From: Microcaldota archaeon
Lineage (GTDB): Archaea; Micrarchaeota; Micrarchaeia; Norongarragalinales; SBBD01
Reading direction: 5' to 3'
Length of the DNA stretch: 64,000 nt
Assembly: GCA_016212475.1 (NCBI GenBank)
Contig: JACRGC010000014.1
Span: forward strand, 62,001-126,000
The position numbers and the translations under genes are program-made. Within the stretch, counting starts at the first letter, position 1; each line of letters starts with the position of its first letter. Shown here piece after piece: positions 1 to 8,026 of the stretch. The notes under the pieces were generated by a model, which searched no databases, had not been told where the DNA came from, and was given only the letters and a program-made list of their open reading frames with translations.

Positions 1-83
1 CCGGGCTTGGCTGGCTTGCGCGCGAAGGGAAATTGCAAATAATCGGCGATGTTCCTCTCCTATACAAATTCAGGCTAGCATAA
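1..83 (+). CDS. C-terminal end of a winged-helix-like protein (partial)
   Basis: The frame that starts at base 3 stays open to a TAA at 81-83, directly abutting the next ATG at 84. The 26 visible residues read as a real protein end and include the segment GLGWLAREGKL, which resembles the small winged-helix domain family DUF2582 (GWLAREGKI-type motif). The gene begins outside the window. The zero-base spacing to the glucosidase suggests one transcript. The domain call rests on one short motif and is tentative. Confidence 0.45.
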   Translation, partial: GLGWLAREGKLQIIGDVPLLYKFRLA

Positions 84-2156
84 ATGCCAATAAAAAGCAA
101 TTTGGATTTGCGCATAGAAGTTTTGCCTACTGAAGATCCGGACTGGGGGTTTGCCAGAAACAAGCGCTCGCTTCAGCGGACGCAATTTTCGGAGTTTTCC
201 CAAGGCGTTTATAGCGCGTCCCTAAATCAGTTGGCAATCCCAAACCGGGATTATTCCTATGAAGGCCTGTTTGGCATTTTTGATTCCGAAAACTGGAAAT
301 TCCTAGACGGCATGGCATTTGGAATAAAAGCCAACGGCGCAATTTTCAATTTAATCCCAAAAAACGTCGAAATATTCCCCTGGAAGGCCATTTACAATTA
401 TTCAATTGAAAATACAAGCCAGGAATTCAGCGCGACTTTTTACCTCTTAAAAGAAACCAATTTTCCCGTCCTTAGCGTAAAGTTCGCCTTTTCAGGGGAG
501 CTTCCAAACCCTGAAATCATCATCGAACCCCTAATCGATATCCGGCACATGTATTTGCAATCAAGCGCCCTTGGGCACAAAACCACTTTGCATCCAACCC
601 ACATTGAAATTTCAAGGGATTCGAAATCAATCAGCTTCCTAACCAAGAACCCCTTCTCCTTCAATCAACATCCGCACTCCCAGCACTGGAACTACAAATT
701 AGGCGTTGGCGATAGGCAAATCCGTGGAGAACGCGTTGTTTTTTGCGAGGAATCCCGCGAACTTTTCTGTCCTGGAACCATTGTTTTGATCCCAAAGAAA
801 AATTCAGCAGAACTTCAGGCAAACTGCCATATTGCGGGAAAAAAGCCCAAGTTCGAACTATCCTTGCATGATGAAAAAAAGGCAATATCCAAGGCAAAAA
901 AAATCATCAAAACATATTCGGGCAAAATTTCAAAATTTGCATCTGGGGACGAATCAAAATCCCTTGCCCTAAAGGGGCGTTTAATTGCGCTTCTTGAGAA
1001 TTTTTCCCTAAACTGCGGCAACACCAATGCTCCGGACGCCGGCGCGTACTGGTTTAGGAACATATGGTTTCGGGACGCATTCCAAGGAATTCATGACAAT
1101 TTCGAGCTCTTCTACTCCAATAAAAAAATGCCGATCCGAAGCCTTATCATAAAAGCGCTTGACCTCCAAAAAAACGGGCTAATACCCAACAAGCTCTCTG
1201 AAAAAAAGGAGGATTCGCCCTCTTACAATGCACTGGATTCCACTCTTCTTTGCTTTCTTTGCGGGCTTAAATACCTGAAAAAATCTCCCGACAAAAAACT
1301 CCAATTAGCCCTAAAAAACGGCGTCAAGGCTTTTTTCCAATCCCTTGAAGCAGGTCCGATTCTGCTTGACAATTACCTCCTAAAGTGCCCCGCCAACTAT
1401 TCGTGGGTGGATTCGGAAAGAAAGGAAATGCATTTTGGGTCCGAATTCCTAATTCCAAACCGAATACCGCTCCCCTGGGTTTTGGACCTGGTTGCAAAAT
1501 CAAATTCCAAGGAATCGCTTCAGGAAAACTTGAATTCAAGCAAATATTTCCTGATCGAAACCAACGCCCTTTGGATCTTGTTCCTTAGGGAATTTTCAGA
1601 CATCTTCCCATCCAAGGAATTCGTGCATTCCTCAAGCAATGCGGAGCTTACCTTCAAATCCTTGTTTTTTTCAAAAAACCCCTGTCACATCGTAAATGAG
1701 GCCTTTGAAAAAGCCTCAGAGCTCTCTTCCACTTCCATCTATTCTGCAGCTCTTCTTTCTACTATTTTTACCAACGAGGAAATTTCCGGCCTGATTGCAA
1801 ACTTTGAACCCTGCCTGGTTTACAAGGGGAATCTTTTGTTTGGGGTTTTGGCAACCAACAATTCCCGCCGGATTTTCCTTGGGGATGACCAATACCATTC
1901 GGCAGTAATCTGGCCGCGGGACAGCCTTCCCCTCCATCAGCTGTTGAAAACCGTTGATGATCCAAGGGCAAACGAACTATTAGATAGCCTTCTTTTGCAC
2001 CAGATGGATGAAGGCGCAATCTTCTACAACCACGAGCTGTTTTCCCTTCCCGAAGGCAACAACCCTTGTGCATCCGCCAAAGAGCTTTCACCCGTGCCCG
2101 TCAGGAATCCGGCCCAATTCTGGTCCCAGTGGACGCAGGCGTTTCTTGAAAAATAA
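84..2156 (+). CDS. Amylo-alpha-1,6-glucosidase / glycogen-debranching-like protein
   Basis: A 690-residue protein with the hallmarks of the (alpha/alpha)6-barrel glucosidases that include archaeal glycogen-debranching enzymes. Around residues 321-336 it has a Trp/Arg/Asp-rich motif (YWFRNIWFRDAF) matching the family's FxRD substrate-site motif. Near 380 there is NALDSTLLCF, corresponding to the 'N-x-D-A/S-LWF' strand, and near 608 WPRDSLPLH. The likely role is hydrolysis of alpha-1,6 branch points or related alpha-glucans in the cytoplasm. No signal peptide is visible. The N-terminal ~300 residues look like the beta-sandwich that precedes the barrel in this family. It abuts the upstream winged-helix gene and converges on rnhB. 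The exact substrate cannot be read from sequence; another GH15-like glucosidase is possible. Confidence 0.7.
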   Translation: MPIKSNLDLRIEVLPTEDPDWGFARNKRSLQRTQFSEFSQGVYSASLNQLAIPNRDYSYEGLFGIFDSENWKFLDGMAFGIKANGAIFNLIPKNVEIFPWKAIYNYSIENTSQEFSATFYLLKETNFPVLSVKFAFSGELPNPEIIIEPLIDIRHMYLQSSALGHKTTLHPTHIEISRDSKSISFLTKNPFSFNQHPHSQHWNYKLGVGDRQIRGERVVFCEESRELFCPGTIVLIPKKNSAELQANCHIAGKKPKFELSLHDEKKAISKAKKIIKTYSGKISKFASGDESKSLALKGRLIALLENFSLNCGNTNAPDAGAYWFRNIWFRDAFQGIHDNFELFYSNKKMPIRSLIIKALDLQKNGLIPNKLSEKKEDSPSYNALDSTLLCFLCGLKYLKKSPDKKLQLALKNGVKAFFQSLEAGPILLDNYLLKCPANYSWVDSERKEMHFGSEFLIPNRIPLPWVLDLVAKSNSKESLQENLNSSKYFLIETNALWILFLREFSDIFPSKEFVHSSSNAELTFKSLFFSKNPCHIVNEAFEKASELSSTSIYSAALLSTIFTNEEISGLIANFEPCLVYKGNLLFGVLATNNSRRIFLGDDQYHSAVIWPRDSLPLHQLLKTVDDPRANELLDSLLLHQMDEGAIFYNHELFSLPEGNNPCASAKELSPVPVRNPAQFWSQWTQAFLEK

Positions 2157-2186
2157 TCCTTAATCAATCAGAACAAATTACTTCTC

Positions 2187-2855
2187 CTAAAAAAACTCCT
2201 CAAGCTTAAGCTCGGTTGTCTTCATCCTCTGAATTGTTTCCCACCGGTGCCTTATGTATTTTTGGAGCTTTGCAGTCTTCAAGTTCTTCCTTATGAATTC
2301 AATTGTCTTCTCATCCGATGGGTATCCCGCCCCAAAATCGCCAAGCTCTTTTTTCATTGCCAAAACTTCCTTTTCCCTAGTGCTCTTTGCCATGATGGAA
2401 GCCGCCCCGACAACCGGATACCGAAAATCCGCCTTGTTTTCGCTTATGATTTTTATGTTTTCAATTGCGCTTCCTTTCAAATATTTCCTGATTCTGATTT
2501 CAAATTTCCTTGGCAGTGGATCCGGAGAATCCACATAAACCGCGCCAATATTTCTGACCCTTGCATGCAAAAGCCTAAGCCCATCCGCAATTTTTTCCGC
2601 TTCCATCTCATTGATGCTGATTTTCTTTTTCATGTATTCCGTTATTTCATGTGCGGAAACAATTTGAAGCTCATGCGGGTAGTGCGTGATAATATCGGCT
2701 AGCCTTTCCCGCTCCTTATCCGATAGCAATTTTGAATCCTTAACCCCCATTTGCTTAAGCCTATCCGAGGCATCCTCATCAATTGCAAAAACGCAAAGCA
2801 CAAGCGGGCCAAGGACAGCTCCCCTTCCCGCCTCATCGACCCCAGCTATTAGCAT
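2187..2855 (-). CDS. rnhB: Ribonuclease HII
   Basis: Cleaves the RNA strand of RNA-DNA hybrids and excises single ribonucleotides from DNA. The 222-residue protein starts MLIAGVDEAGRG, the diagnostic RNase HII N-terminus containing the first Asp-Glu of the DEDD active site. Further on are VKDSKLLSDKER, VDSPDP (third acidic residue) and a KADFRYPVVGAASI stretch holding the fourth, followed by GAGYPSDEKT. An upstream in-frame start would add 17 residues, but the family always begins just before GVDEAGRG, so the ATG at 2853-2855 is preferred. The gene is divergent from the tRNA-Trp gene and convergent with the glucosidase. Length is normal for archaeal RNase HII. Confidence 0.95.
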   Translation of the reverse strand: MLIAGVDEAGRGAVLGPLVLCVFAIDEDASDRLKQMGVKDSKLLSDKERERLADIITHYPHELQIVSAHEITEYMKKKISINEMEAEKIADGLRLLHARVRNIGAVYVDSPDPLPRKFEIRIRKYLKGSAIENIKIISENKADFRYPVVGAASIMAKSTREKEVLAMKKELGDFGAGYPSDEKTIEFIRKNLKTAKLQKYIRHRWETIQRMKTTELKLEEFF

Positions 2856-2883
2856 AATTTTTCCCAACCAACGTACGTAAAAC

Positions 2884-2893
2884 AAAATATTAA
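2884..2893 (+). promoter_or_regulatory. Putative TATA box for tRNA-Trp
   Basis: AAAATATTAA lies 29-38 bases before the first tRNA nucleotide, in an AT-rich stretch between the divergent rnhB start and the tRNA. The position fits an archaeal TATA box with a short 5' leader that RNase P would remove. Confidence 0.45.
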
Positions 2894-2959
2894 GGTATAG
2901 GGGCAAATACTTACTGTGTTTGGGGTCATAGTATAACCTGGTAGAACAATAGGCTCCAG

Positions 2960-3122
2960 TGTCTTTGTAATGCAGGTATTTTGAGCCAAAGGGCGATGAT
3001 GTGAACCAAATTGGAGCTCTGAAACGATGAAGAGCAAAAAATGGAAGGAGCGGAATTTCCGGAAAAGTTTCTTGAAAAATCCGTTCTTTAATGGAACTTT
3101 CCCAAAAGAAAGTTCCGGAGAT
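2960..3122 (+). ncRNA. tRNA-Trp intron 1 with C/D-box-like guide elements
   Basis: A 163-base intron between tRNA positions 37 and 38. A bulge-helix-bulge is visible: exon CTCC (2954-2957) pairs with GGAG (3117-3120), flanked by three-base bulges AGT (2958-2960) and ATA (3121-3123) and by the anticodon stem. Inside are TTGA (2981-2984), ATGATG (2996-3001), CTGA (3019-3022) and CGATGA (3025-3030), resembling boxes D/D' and C/C'. The bases before CTGA (3011-3018) pair with tRNA 30-37, placing C34 opposite the fifth base upstream of the box. The bases before TTGA (2971-2980) pair across the 3' splice site, placing nucleotide 39 at the same register. In known euryarchaea the tRNA-Trp intron guides methylation at exactly these two positions. 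TTGA instead of CTGA and a weak first box C are deviations. Confidence 0.7.
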
Positions 3123-3143
3123 ACCTGTGGATAGGGGTTCGAA

Positions 3144-3273
3144 CGACCCAGCTTTTCTTTTAAAAGAAAAGTAGGGTCGCTACAAAAGAAAATAATTTTG
3201 ATTTGCAAATCAATTGCGCTTTCTTTTGCGGCGATATTGCCTTTCTTTCCAAAAGAATGGCAAGTCAAGAAAA
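3144..3273 (+). other. tRNA-Trp intron 2 (T-loop insertion)
   Basis: A 130-base insertion that splits the T-loop between TTCGAA (3138-3143) and T-CCCCT (3274-3279). A relaxed bulge-helix-bulge is possible: AGGGG/CCCCT as outer helix, TTC/GAA as a short central helix, and AAC and AAT as bulges. The intron opens with a long hairpin (CGACCC 3144-3149 paired with GGGTCG 3174-3179, enclosing CTTTTCTTTT/AAAAGAAAAG). It has no convincing reading frame and is far too short for a homing endonuclease. Introns at non-canonical tRNA positions are known mainly from Thermoproteales. Confidence 0.72.
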
Positions 3274-3288
3274 TCCCCTTGACCCCAC

Positions 3289-3294
3289 TTTTTT
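3289..3294 (+). terminator. T-run after tRNA-Trp
   Basis: TTTTTT two bases after the discriminator A of tRNA-Trp, consistent with an archaeal U-tract terminator. Confidence 0.6.
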
Positions 3295-3392
3295 ATTCCT
3301 AGTTTTCCACTTTAATTATTAGGTTTAAATCAGAAAAACATGTAAGGGGGTAGGCGGCGACACGTGGTAGGGGGATATCCCCCTGTTGGGTG
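3295..3392. other. Intergenic region with GC-rich palindrome after secD
   Basis: No gene is visible. The perfect palindrome GGGGGATATCCCCC occupies 3370-3383, extended by flanking GTAG/CTAC-like bases. It lies just beyond the secD stop codon (secD reads leftward), so it may form a 3' hairpin on that transcript. Confidence 0.4.
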
Positions 3393-4988
3393 TCAACTTA
3401 TCTCCTGAACAATTGCGCTGAATGCCGGCCTTGTGATCCCAATTCCAACAAGCACTCCAACAATTGTTGAGATTCCAAAGCCCATGATTTCAACAATTCC
3501 AGATAGGACGAGGGGAAGCATTACGGCAATAATTGCGCCTGCAACTGCAAATATGATGTAAAACGCCTTGGCAATCCTCTCCTTCACATTCTTGTATTTT
3601 TCCATTTCTTCTTCAGCTTTTCCGCGCTTTAATATTTCATCCGTGATGATGATTTGATCGTTTACGCCAGTTCCAATAAGTGCAATGATTCCAGCAACTG
3701 CCGCAAGATCCAAAGTTCCAAACACTGCAATTATTGTGGTTGTCAGGAAAATTTCAAGGAAGCTGATTATCAAAATCGGAACTACCAAGGTAGGCTTCCT
3801 ATACCTGATTGTAATCACAAGGCTAACTGCAACTATTGCAACCCCAATCCCAATAAAGCTGTATGTCAAAAACTGCTCTCCAAGCGAAGGCGCAACAACA
3901 TATGCGCTCCCAATTACCGTTGAAACGGGCAATTTGCCTCCTGAAATGACGCTTTTTAGCTCCTTTAGCTCTGCCAGCGCGTTTTTCCTCTGCGCTTCTT
4001 CAGTAGCTCCGGTAGATCCGCCATTGATCGAATAAGACCTGGAAATCGTTCCCTGCGCTAGGCCAGCTGATAATGTTGGCGCTGAAAGCAGCCCAATGCC
4101 TCTCCATTTTGAAACAACTGTTACGCCAAGCTGAGTGGAATACGTTTGCGGAGTCATCTCATCATCATTCCTGACAATTAGGATTTTCGAGGATTCGGCG
4201 CTTTCACTAAAGCCAGCTTCCTTAAGTATTTTTGCAACCCTTGTATCGTTCATCTCAAGCTTTCCGGTTATGACTCTTGTCCTTTTTGCAAGTTTTTCCA
4301 ACTCCTTTTCAATATTTTCAGAATAAATCAAATCAATATCCGAATTCTCTTTTCTTAGCGCGTCCAAAACCGCCTTTTCAATACCGCCAATATTTGCAAT
4401 TGCTCCGAGCCGATCCTTTGAAATCACAACTGCTGCATTCTCCGGCCTATCCAGCATCATATAAACGGGAAAATTCGCCTTCCCAAAAGCAACTTTTGAA
4501 AACTGCGCCCCGCCCTCCGAATCAACTGCAAAATCTAGCTCCCAACTATACTGGCCGCCAATCCCAGTCACGCGTTCGCCATTTGCCCCTCCGATTGCTC
4601 CTTGCAAAACATTTTTCCCCTCAAGAGCCGCCCTCCCATCGATTAGCGCCTCAAACCTTCCCTGCTCCCGAAGTATCTTTTCAATGCTCTTAAGCACGCT
4701 CTCATCCGCTCTAGGAATTTCAACTATGATTTCCTTATCCCCAAGCGGACGGACAACGGACTGCGAAAGCCCATATTTGTTGATTCTTTGCTTGAGCGTA
4801 TCTACCGTCAGGCTCATGGTATCCGGGGCAATTGCGCCCTCCGAAATCAGGCTGATTGGAATCCTAACCCCTCCCTTGAATTCAATCCCAAAATTTGGGC
4901 CTTTAATAGCAAGCAGCAAAACTGCAAGTACGACTGCAACTAAAAGTATCTGCACTTTCCGATTTGAAAAAATATCCCCAATTGCCAT
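3393..4988 (-). CDS. secD: Protein-export membrane protein SecD (archaeal type)
   Basis: SecD partners with SecF in the membrane and assists late steps of Sec translocation. The 531-residue protein has an N-terminal membrane helix (about 12-30), a large extracytoplasmic domain beginning GIEFKGGVRI (the conserved FxGG motif), and five C-terminal membrane helices from about residue 375 on. The last part contains GTGVNDQIIITDE, the signature of the RND-like transmembrane fold in SecD. It follows secF with a 128-base gap in the archaeal gene order (secF first). The numerous secreted and giant surface proteins in this window are plausible clients. Start is the only nearby ATG. Length is typical for archaeal SecD. 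Confidence 0.95.
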   Translation of the reverse strand: MAIGDIFSNRKVQILLVAVVLAVLLLAIKGPNFGIEFKGGVRIPISLISEGAIAPDTMSLTVDTLKQRINKYGLSQSVVRPLGDKEIIVEIPRADESVLKSIEKILREQGRFEALIDGRAALEGKNVLQGAIGGANGERVTGIGGQYSWELDFAVDSEGGAQFSKVAFGKANFPVYMMLDRPENAAVVISKDRLGAIANIGGIEKAVLDALRKENSDIDLIYSENIEKELEKLAKRTRVITGKLEMNDTRVAKILKEAGFSESAESSKILIVRNDDEMTPQTYSTQLGVTVVSKWRGIGLLSAPTLSAGLAQGTISRSYSINGGSTGATEEAQRKNALAELKELKSVISGGKLPVSTVIGSAYVVAPSLGEQFLTYSFIGIGVAIVAVSLVITIRYRKPTLVVPILIISFLEIFLTTTIIAVFGTLDLAAVAGIIALIGTGVNDQIIITDEILKRGKAEEEMEKYKNVKERIAKAFYIIFAVAGAIIAVMLPLVLSGIVEIMGFGISTIVGVLVGIGITRPAFSAIVQEIS

Positions 4989-5116
4989 GTTTTTTTACCT
5001 AATATTGCATTTCAATCAAAATTCCAATCCATTCAAATCCATCCGTTCCCAAGGGCCAAATCCATACTAAAATTCAAAGCCCAAATCCATCAAAAATCCA
5101 CTGCCAAAATAATTCA

Positions 5117-6247
5117 TCAATTTTTCTTAACTTCCGAATACCAAAGCACTAAAACGGCGTTCCCGCACCAGGTTGCGATAAAATCAATCAATCCCCCAAT
5201 CATCGCAACCGCCCCGATCTGATAATATGTGTCAATTTGCAGCTGGAGTGAAATTGCAAACAAAACCGCAAATGCAGTGATTGCAGAAACGTTCATGACA
5301 AATGCCGTTTTCATGGCATCATACACCCTATCCTTAACATTCCCTTCAGTTCGCTTAAGCGCCCTGATTGTTAGCAGCATATCCGTATCAATTGAAAACC
5401 CAATCAGCATAAGAAGCGCAGCAAGGCTAGCTAGGCTTAATGGAATTCCAAGAAGGCCCATTGCTCCCGCTGTTATGATCAAATCCGCAAGCGCCCCAAA
5501 AAGCACTGCAACGGATGCCACAACCCCCCTGAAAAGTATGACTACAAAAATAGTTGCAATAAGCAAAGAAACCAAAATGATTTCAGCAGTTTTGGATAAA
5601 AAGAACCTTGAAAGGGACGACCCAATCTCCTTGCTGCTATATGTTTTCACCGGAACGATTTCCTTGACGGTTGCAATCAATTCCTCCCTGCCGTTGGTTA
5701 GGGCGTTTTGGTATTCTGACTCGACTAGTTGCAACGCCTTGGCCGGATCAACTGCTTTTTTTGTTGAAGATAATTGCAATAATATTTGATTTGCCTTTTC
5801 AAGAACATCCGCTTCAAGTTTTTTTACGGTTTGAGTTTGCGATTGTATTTTTGCCAAATCCGGCTTATCGCTTTTCATCAAATCCAGCGTCAAGCTTTCC
5901 ATTTGAAGCCTCGAATCCATTTCCTTAAAGGCTGATAGCTGCAAACCTGCGGCATCAATATCCGCATTTGCGCCTACTTCGATTTCAAACCCCCTTCCAG
6001 TTGGGTTCTCAAATACCCTAACCGTGATATCCTTTGAAAATTCCTTGAGGGACGATTCCAACTCGATCCTTTTTGCAGCTAGCTGATCCTGAGGCAAATC
6101 CGCAACAACATTGATTAGCGATCCTCCGCGCAAATCCACCCCCCGCGGGATATCCTTTATGAAAAACAGGGAAATGAATATGAGTGCGAGCGGAATCAAG
6201 ATCAATTTCTTGTAGTGCTTGCCTTCGTAAATGTTGGGTATTTTCAT
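5117..6247 (-). CDS. secF: Protein-export membrane protein SecF (archaeal type)
   Basis: SecF, membrane partner of SecD. From the ATG at 6245-6247 the protein begins MKIPNIYEGKHYKKL, the usual archaeal SecF start; the frame can be extended 22 residues to a TTG at 6313, but that part is not SecF-like. A membrane helix (about 13-32) is followed by PRGVDLRGGSLI (conserved DLRGG motif), an extracytoplasmic domain and five further helices. MLIGFSIDTDMLL is the conserved SecF membrane signature. A TATA-like element at 6337-6347 would give a leader of roughly 65 bases. Co-directional with secD. Confidence 0.94.
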   Translation of the reverse strand: MKIPNIYEGKHYKKLILIPLALIFISLFFIKDIPRGVDLRGGSLINVVADLPQDQLAAKRIELESSLKEFSKDITVRVFENPTGRGFEIEVGANADIDAAGLQLSAFKEMDSRLQMESLTLDLMKSDKPDLAKIQSQTQTVKKLEADVLEKANQILLQLSSTKKAVDPAKALQLVESEYQNALTNGREELIATVKEIVPVKTYSSKEIGSSLSRFFLSKTAEIILVSLLIATIFVVILFRGVVASVAVLFGALADLIITAGAMGLLGIPLSLASLAALLMLIGFSIDTDMLLTIRALKRTEGNVKDRVYDAMKTAFVMNVSAITAFAVLFAISLQLQIDTYYQIGAVAMIGGLIDFIATWCGNAVLVLWYSEVKKN

Positions 6248-6336
6248 CAAATCAACTGTTGCTAATCGAATGCGTTTTAGGCTCTTTAAGAAAACAGATC
6301 CATTCAAAGCCAAGAGTACAGTTTAGGCAAAGGCAG

Positions 6337-6347
6337 TTTTATTAAGG
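6337..6347 (-). promoter_or_regulatory. Putative TATA box for secF-secD
   Basis: Reads CCTTAATAAAA on the minus strand. A transcription start about 26 bases on would fall near 6316, just outside the extended secF frame. Confidence 0.4.
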
Positions 6348-6416
6348 TTAGGATATTGCCAAATTTGGCTTGAAAACCAAATCTTCCAAGCTTCCAAAGT
6401 AGCCCTATCCGCATAC

Positions 6417-6425
6417 CTTTTAAAT
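6417..6425 (+). promoter_or_regulatory. Putative TATA box for lemA
   Basis: CTTTTAAAT about 36 bases before the lemA ATG. A possible Shine-Dalgarno GGGAG lies at 6445-6449. Confidence 0.4.
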
Positions 6426-6456
6426 CGCCATTTACATCTATTTTGGGAGATCTCAT

Positions 6457-7017
6457 ATGACACTTGAACTGATTGCAATTGGAATTGGCGTAGTTGTGTT
6501 GCTTTGGCTTGCACTTACTTACAATTCATTCGTAACGCTTAGGAACCGCATTGACAATGCTTGGTCGCAAATTGATGTCCAGCTAAAGAAAAGATATGAT
6601 CTGATCCCGAATCTGGTTGAAACCGTAAAAGGATACGCAAGATATGAAAAATCCGTATTCGAAAACGTTACAAAGGCAAGGTCTGCCATGATGACTGCCG
6701 GAAACGTAGCCGACAAGGCAAAAGCCGACAACATGCTAACCGGGGCTCTCAAATCCTTGTTTGCTGTTGCTGAAAATTACCCCAATTTGAAGGCCAATGA
6801 GAATTTCAAGCAGCTCCAAGAAGAACTTTCAGGAATTGAGAGCAAAATCGCTTACGCCCGCCAATTCTTCAACGATTCCGTGCTGGAATACAATACCAAA
6901 ACACAAACGGTTCCTTCCTCCATAATTGCCGGAATGCTTGGCTTTCATAAAAAAGACTACTTCCAAGCAGAAGGCAATGAACGGGCGCCAGTTAAAGTTT
7001 CCTTCGACAAATTGTAA
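6457..7017 (+). CDS. lemA: LemA family membrane protein
   Basis: A 186-residue LemA-family protein. It has one N-terminal membrane helix (about 3-22), then the conserved [20 protein letters not shown] segment and [16 protein letters not shown], followed by the three-helix bundle typical of the family. LemA proteins have the N-terminus outside and the bundle in the cytoplasm; their function is not settled. It stands alone, with a TATA-like box and a GGGAG ribosome site upstream, between secF and a small hypothetical gene. The C-terminus (PVKVSFDKL) matches the usual end of the family. No oddities in length. Confidence 0.93.
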   Translation: MTLELIAIGIGVVVLLWLALTYNSFVTLRNRIDNAWSQIDVQLKKRYDLIPNLVETVKGYARYEKSVFENVTKARSAMMTAGNVADKAKADNMLTGALKSLFAVAENYPNLKANENFKQLQEELSGIESKIAYARQFFNDSVLEYNTKTQTVPSSIIAGMLGFHKKDYFQAEGNERAPVKVSFDKL

Positions 7018-7145
7018 TATATATGTTTTGGCGGATTTTAGGAAACTATATATATTAGAAATGGGATAGTACTGCTGCTGATTCAAATAATGGCTAATGG
7101 GTCAAAAGCAAATTTAGCTATATTTTGTCGATACGAGGGATTGCA

Positions 7146-7526
7146 ATGAACGAAGAACATATGGATTCACTAATAGCCTTTATTATCCGTGAAAAAAGAT
7201 ACCTGAAAAAGCGCGAAACCTCCTTTACTGAAAAAGAGCTAAAGGAAGGCGAGGACCTGCTCAAGCGCTTCATAAAAGCGGTCCAATCAAGGAAACTTAC
7301 CGATGAGCAGCTAAAAGCACTTGAAACAAATCCCTTAAAGGCCAAAAAGCTCCTCAAGGAGATTGTTCCAAAAGTCAAGGCATTCAACAAAAAACAGCTT
7401 GTAATCCTCATACAAAACTACACGCTGATCCATTCTGTAATTGAAAAAAAGCACAAGGAGCACAAGATATTCGTTGAAACCCTAAAAGCGGATCGGTTCT
7501 ACAACCCGAAAAGAAAAGTGTATTGA
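7146..7526 (+). CDS. Small charged hypothetical protein
   Basis: A 126-residue lysine- and glutamate-rich protein that I do not recognise. The ATG at 7146 is preceded by GAGGGA at 7135-7140, a good Shine-Dalgarno, so it is preferred to the upstream start at 7125. The sequence looks all-helical, with several amphipathic stretches and no membrane segment or cysteine. Its basic C-terminus (NPKRKVY) could contact nucleic acid, but that is a guess. It is separated from the tRNA-binding protein by 44 bases and may share a transcript with it. Codon use resembles neighbours. Confidence 0.7.
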   Translation: MNEEHMDSLIAFIIREKRYLKKRETSFTEKELKEGEDLLKRFIKAVQSRKLTDEQLKALETNPLKAKKLLKEIVPKVKAFNKKQLVILIQNYTLIHSVIEKKHKEHKIFVETLKADRFYNPKRKVY

Positions 7527-7570
7527 AAAGGGGAATTTGATCGGGGAAACAAATTGATTTCGTGATTCCT

Positions 7571-7903
7571 ATGGATACCATCACTTACGATGATTTTGCA
7601 AAAGTCGCCTTAAGGGTTGCAAAGATAATTTCCGCAACAAAAGTCGAAGGCTCAAGCAAGCTCTTGAAACTGGAAGTCAAAATAAAGGACGAAACCAGGA
7701 CAATAGTTGCCGGAATAGCCCAAAATTACACTGTTGATGAGCTAATTGGCAAAAAAATCATAATTGTTGCAAATTTGGCCCCCCGGATACTAAAAGGCAT
7801 AGAATCAAATGGCATGCTGCTTGCAGCTGAAAACGAATCCGGAGAGCTTGGCCTTCTAATTCCAGATCGGGATGAAATCGAGGATGGGGCGTCGATTAGA
7901 TAA
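7571..7903 (+). CDS. Stand-alone tRNA-binding (EMAP/CsaA-like OB-fold) protein
   Basis: A 110-residue single-domain protein matching the tRNA_bind OB-fold found at the C-terminus of methionyl-tRNA synthetase and in CsaA and EMAP II. Visible motifs are DFAKVALRVAKI (strand 1), SSKLLKLEVKI, TIVAGIAQNY (the conserved I-V-S/A-G-I turn) and NLAPRILKGIESNGMLLAA, which corresponds to the family's NLKPRKLRGVESxGMLLAA signature. It probably docks tRNA for a synthetase acting in trans, as archaeal MetRS-beta-like proteins do. An in-frame GTG at 7562 would add three residues; the ATG is preferred. Confidence 0.88.
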   Translation: MDTITYDDFAKVALRVAKIISATKVEGSSKLLKLEVKIKDETRTIVAGIAQNYTVDELIGKKIIIVANLAPRILKGIESNGMLLAAENESGELGLLIPDRDEIEDGASIR

Positions 7904-7988
7904 ATTGAAGAATTCTTAACCTCCGTTCACTTGGGCGAATCTTTTCTAATTCCACCCATTTTCAAGTAACTTCTCATTTTTGAGTATC

Positions 7989-7998
7989 TTATTTATAT
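7989..7998 (+). promoter_or_regulatory. TATA box of the riboflavin cluster
   Basis: TTATTTATAT centred 27 bases before a GTG at 8021 and 33 before the ATG at 8027, so the transcript is leaderless or nearly so. I looked for an FMN riboswitch in the 117 bases upstream of ribB and saw none. Confidence 0.6.
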
Positions 7999-8026
7999 CT
8001 GATTCTGCAATACCTTATTTGTGGAA

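Larger units (their letters stand above)
2922..3287 (+). tRNA. tRNA-Trp (CCA), three exons, two introns
   Basis: Joining 2922-2959, 3123-3143 and 3274-3287 gives a 73-nt cloverleaf. The acceptor GGGGTCA pairs perfectly with TGACCCC (3280-3286), with discriminator A at 3287. The D-loop contains GG, the anticodon stem is ATAGG/CCTGT, the anticodon loop is CTCCAGA (anticodon CCA), the variable region is GGAT and the T-arm is AGGGG-TTCGAAT-CCCCT. Conserved positions T8, A14, T33, G37, G53, T54-T55-C56, A58 and C61 are all present. The D-stem has one A-A mismatch. Intron 1 sits at the canonical 37/38 site; intron 2 interrupts the T-loop. The exact T-loop junction is ambiguous by 1-3 bases because both edges are A-rich. 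A TATA box precedes it and a T-run follows. The broken T-arm would hide it from routine tRNA finders. Confidence 0.88.

Noticed and set aside
2849-3268. A 139-codon minus-strand frame between rnhB and secD
   Set aside because: It lies across the tRNA-Trp exons and introns, its peptide is low in recognisable pattern, and rnhB has its own clear start at 2855.
3144-3273. tRNA intron 2 as an insertion sequence or transposon remnant
   Set aside because: No transposase frame or target-site duplication; the hairpins are local and removing the segment restores a perfect T-arm.
7904-8026. FMN riboswitch upstream of ribB
   Set aside because: Only 117 bases with a TATA box right before the start; no FMN-aptamer conserved segments and almost no leader.
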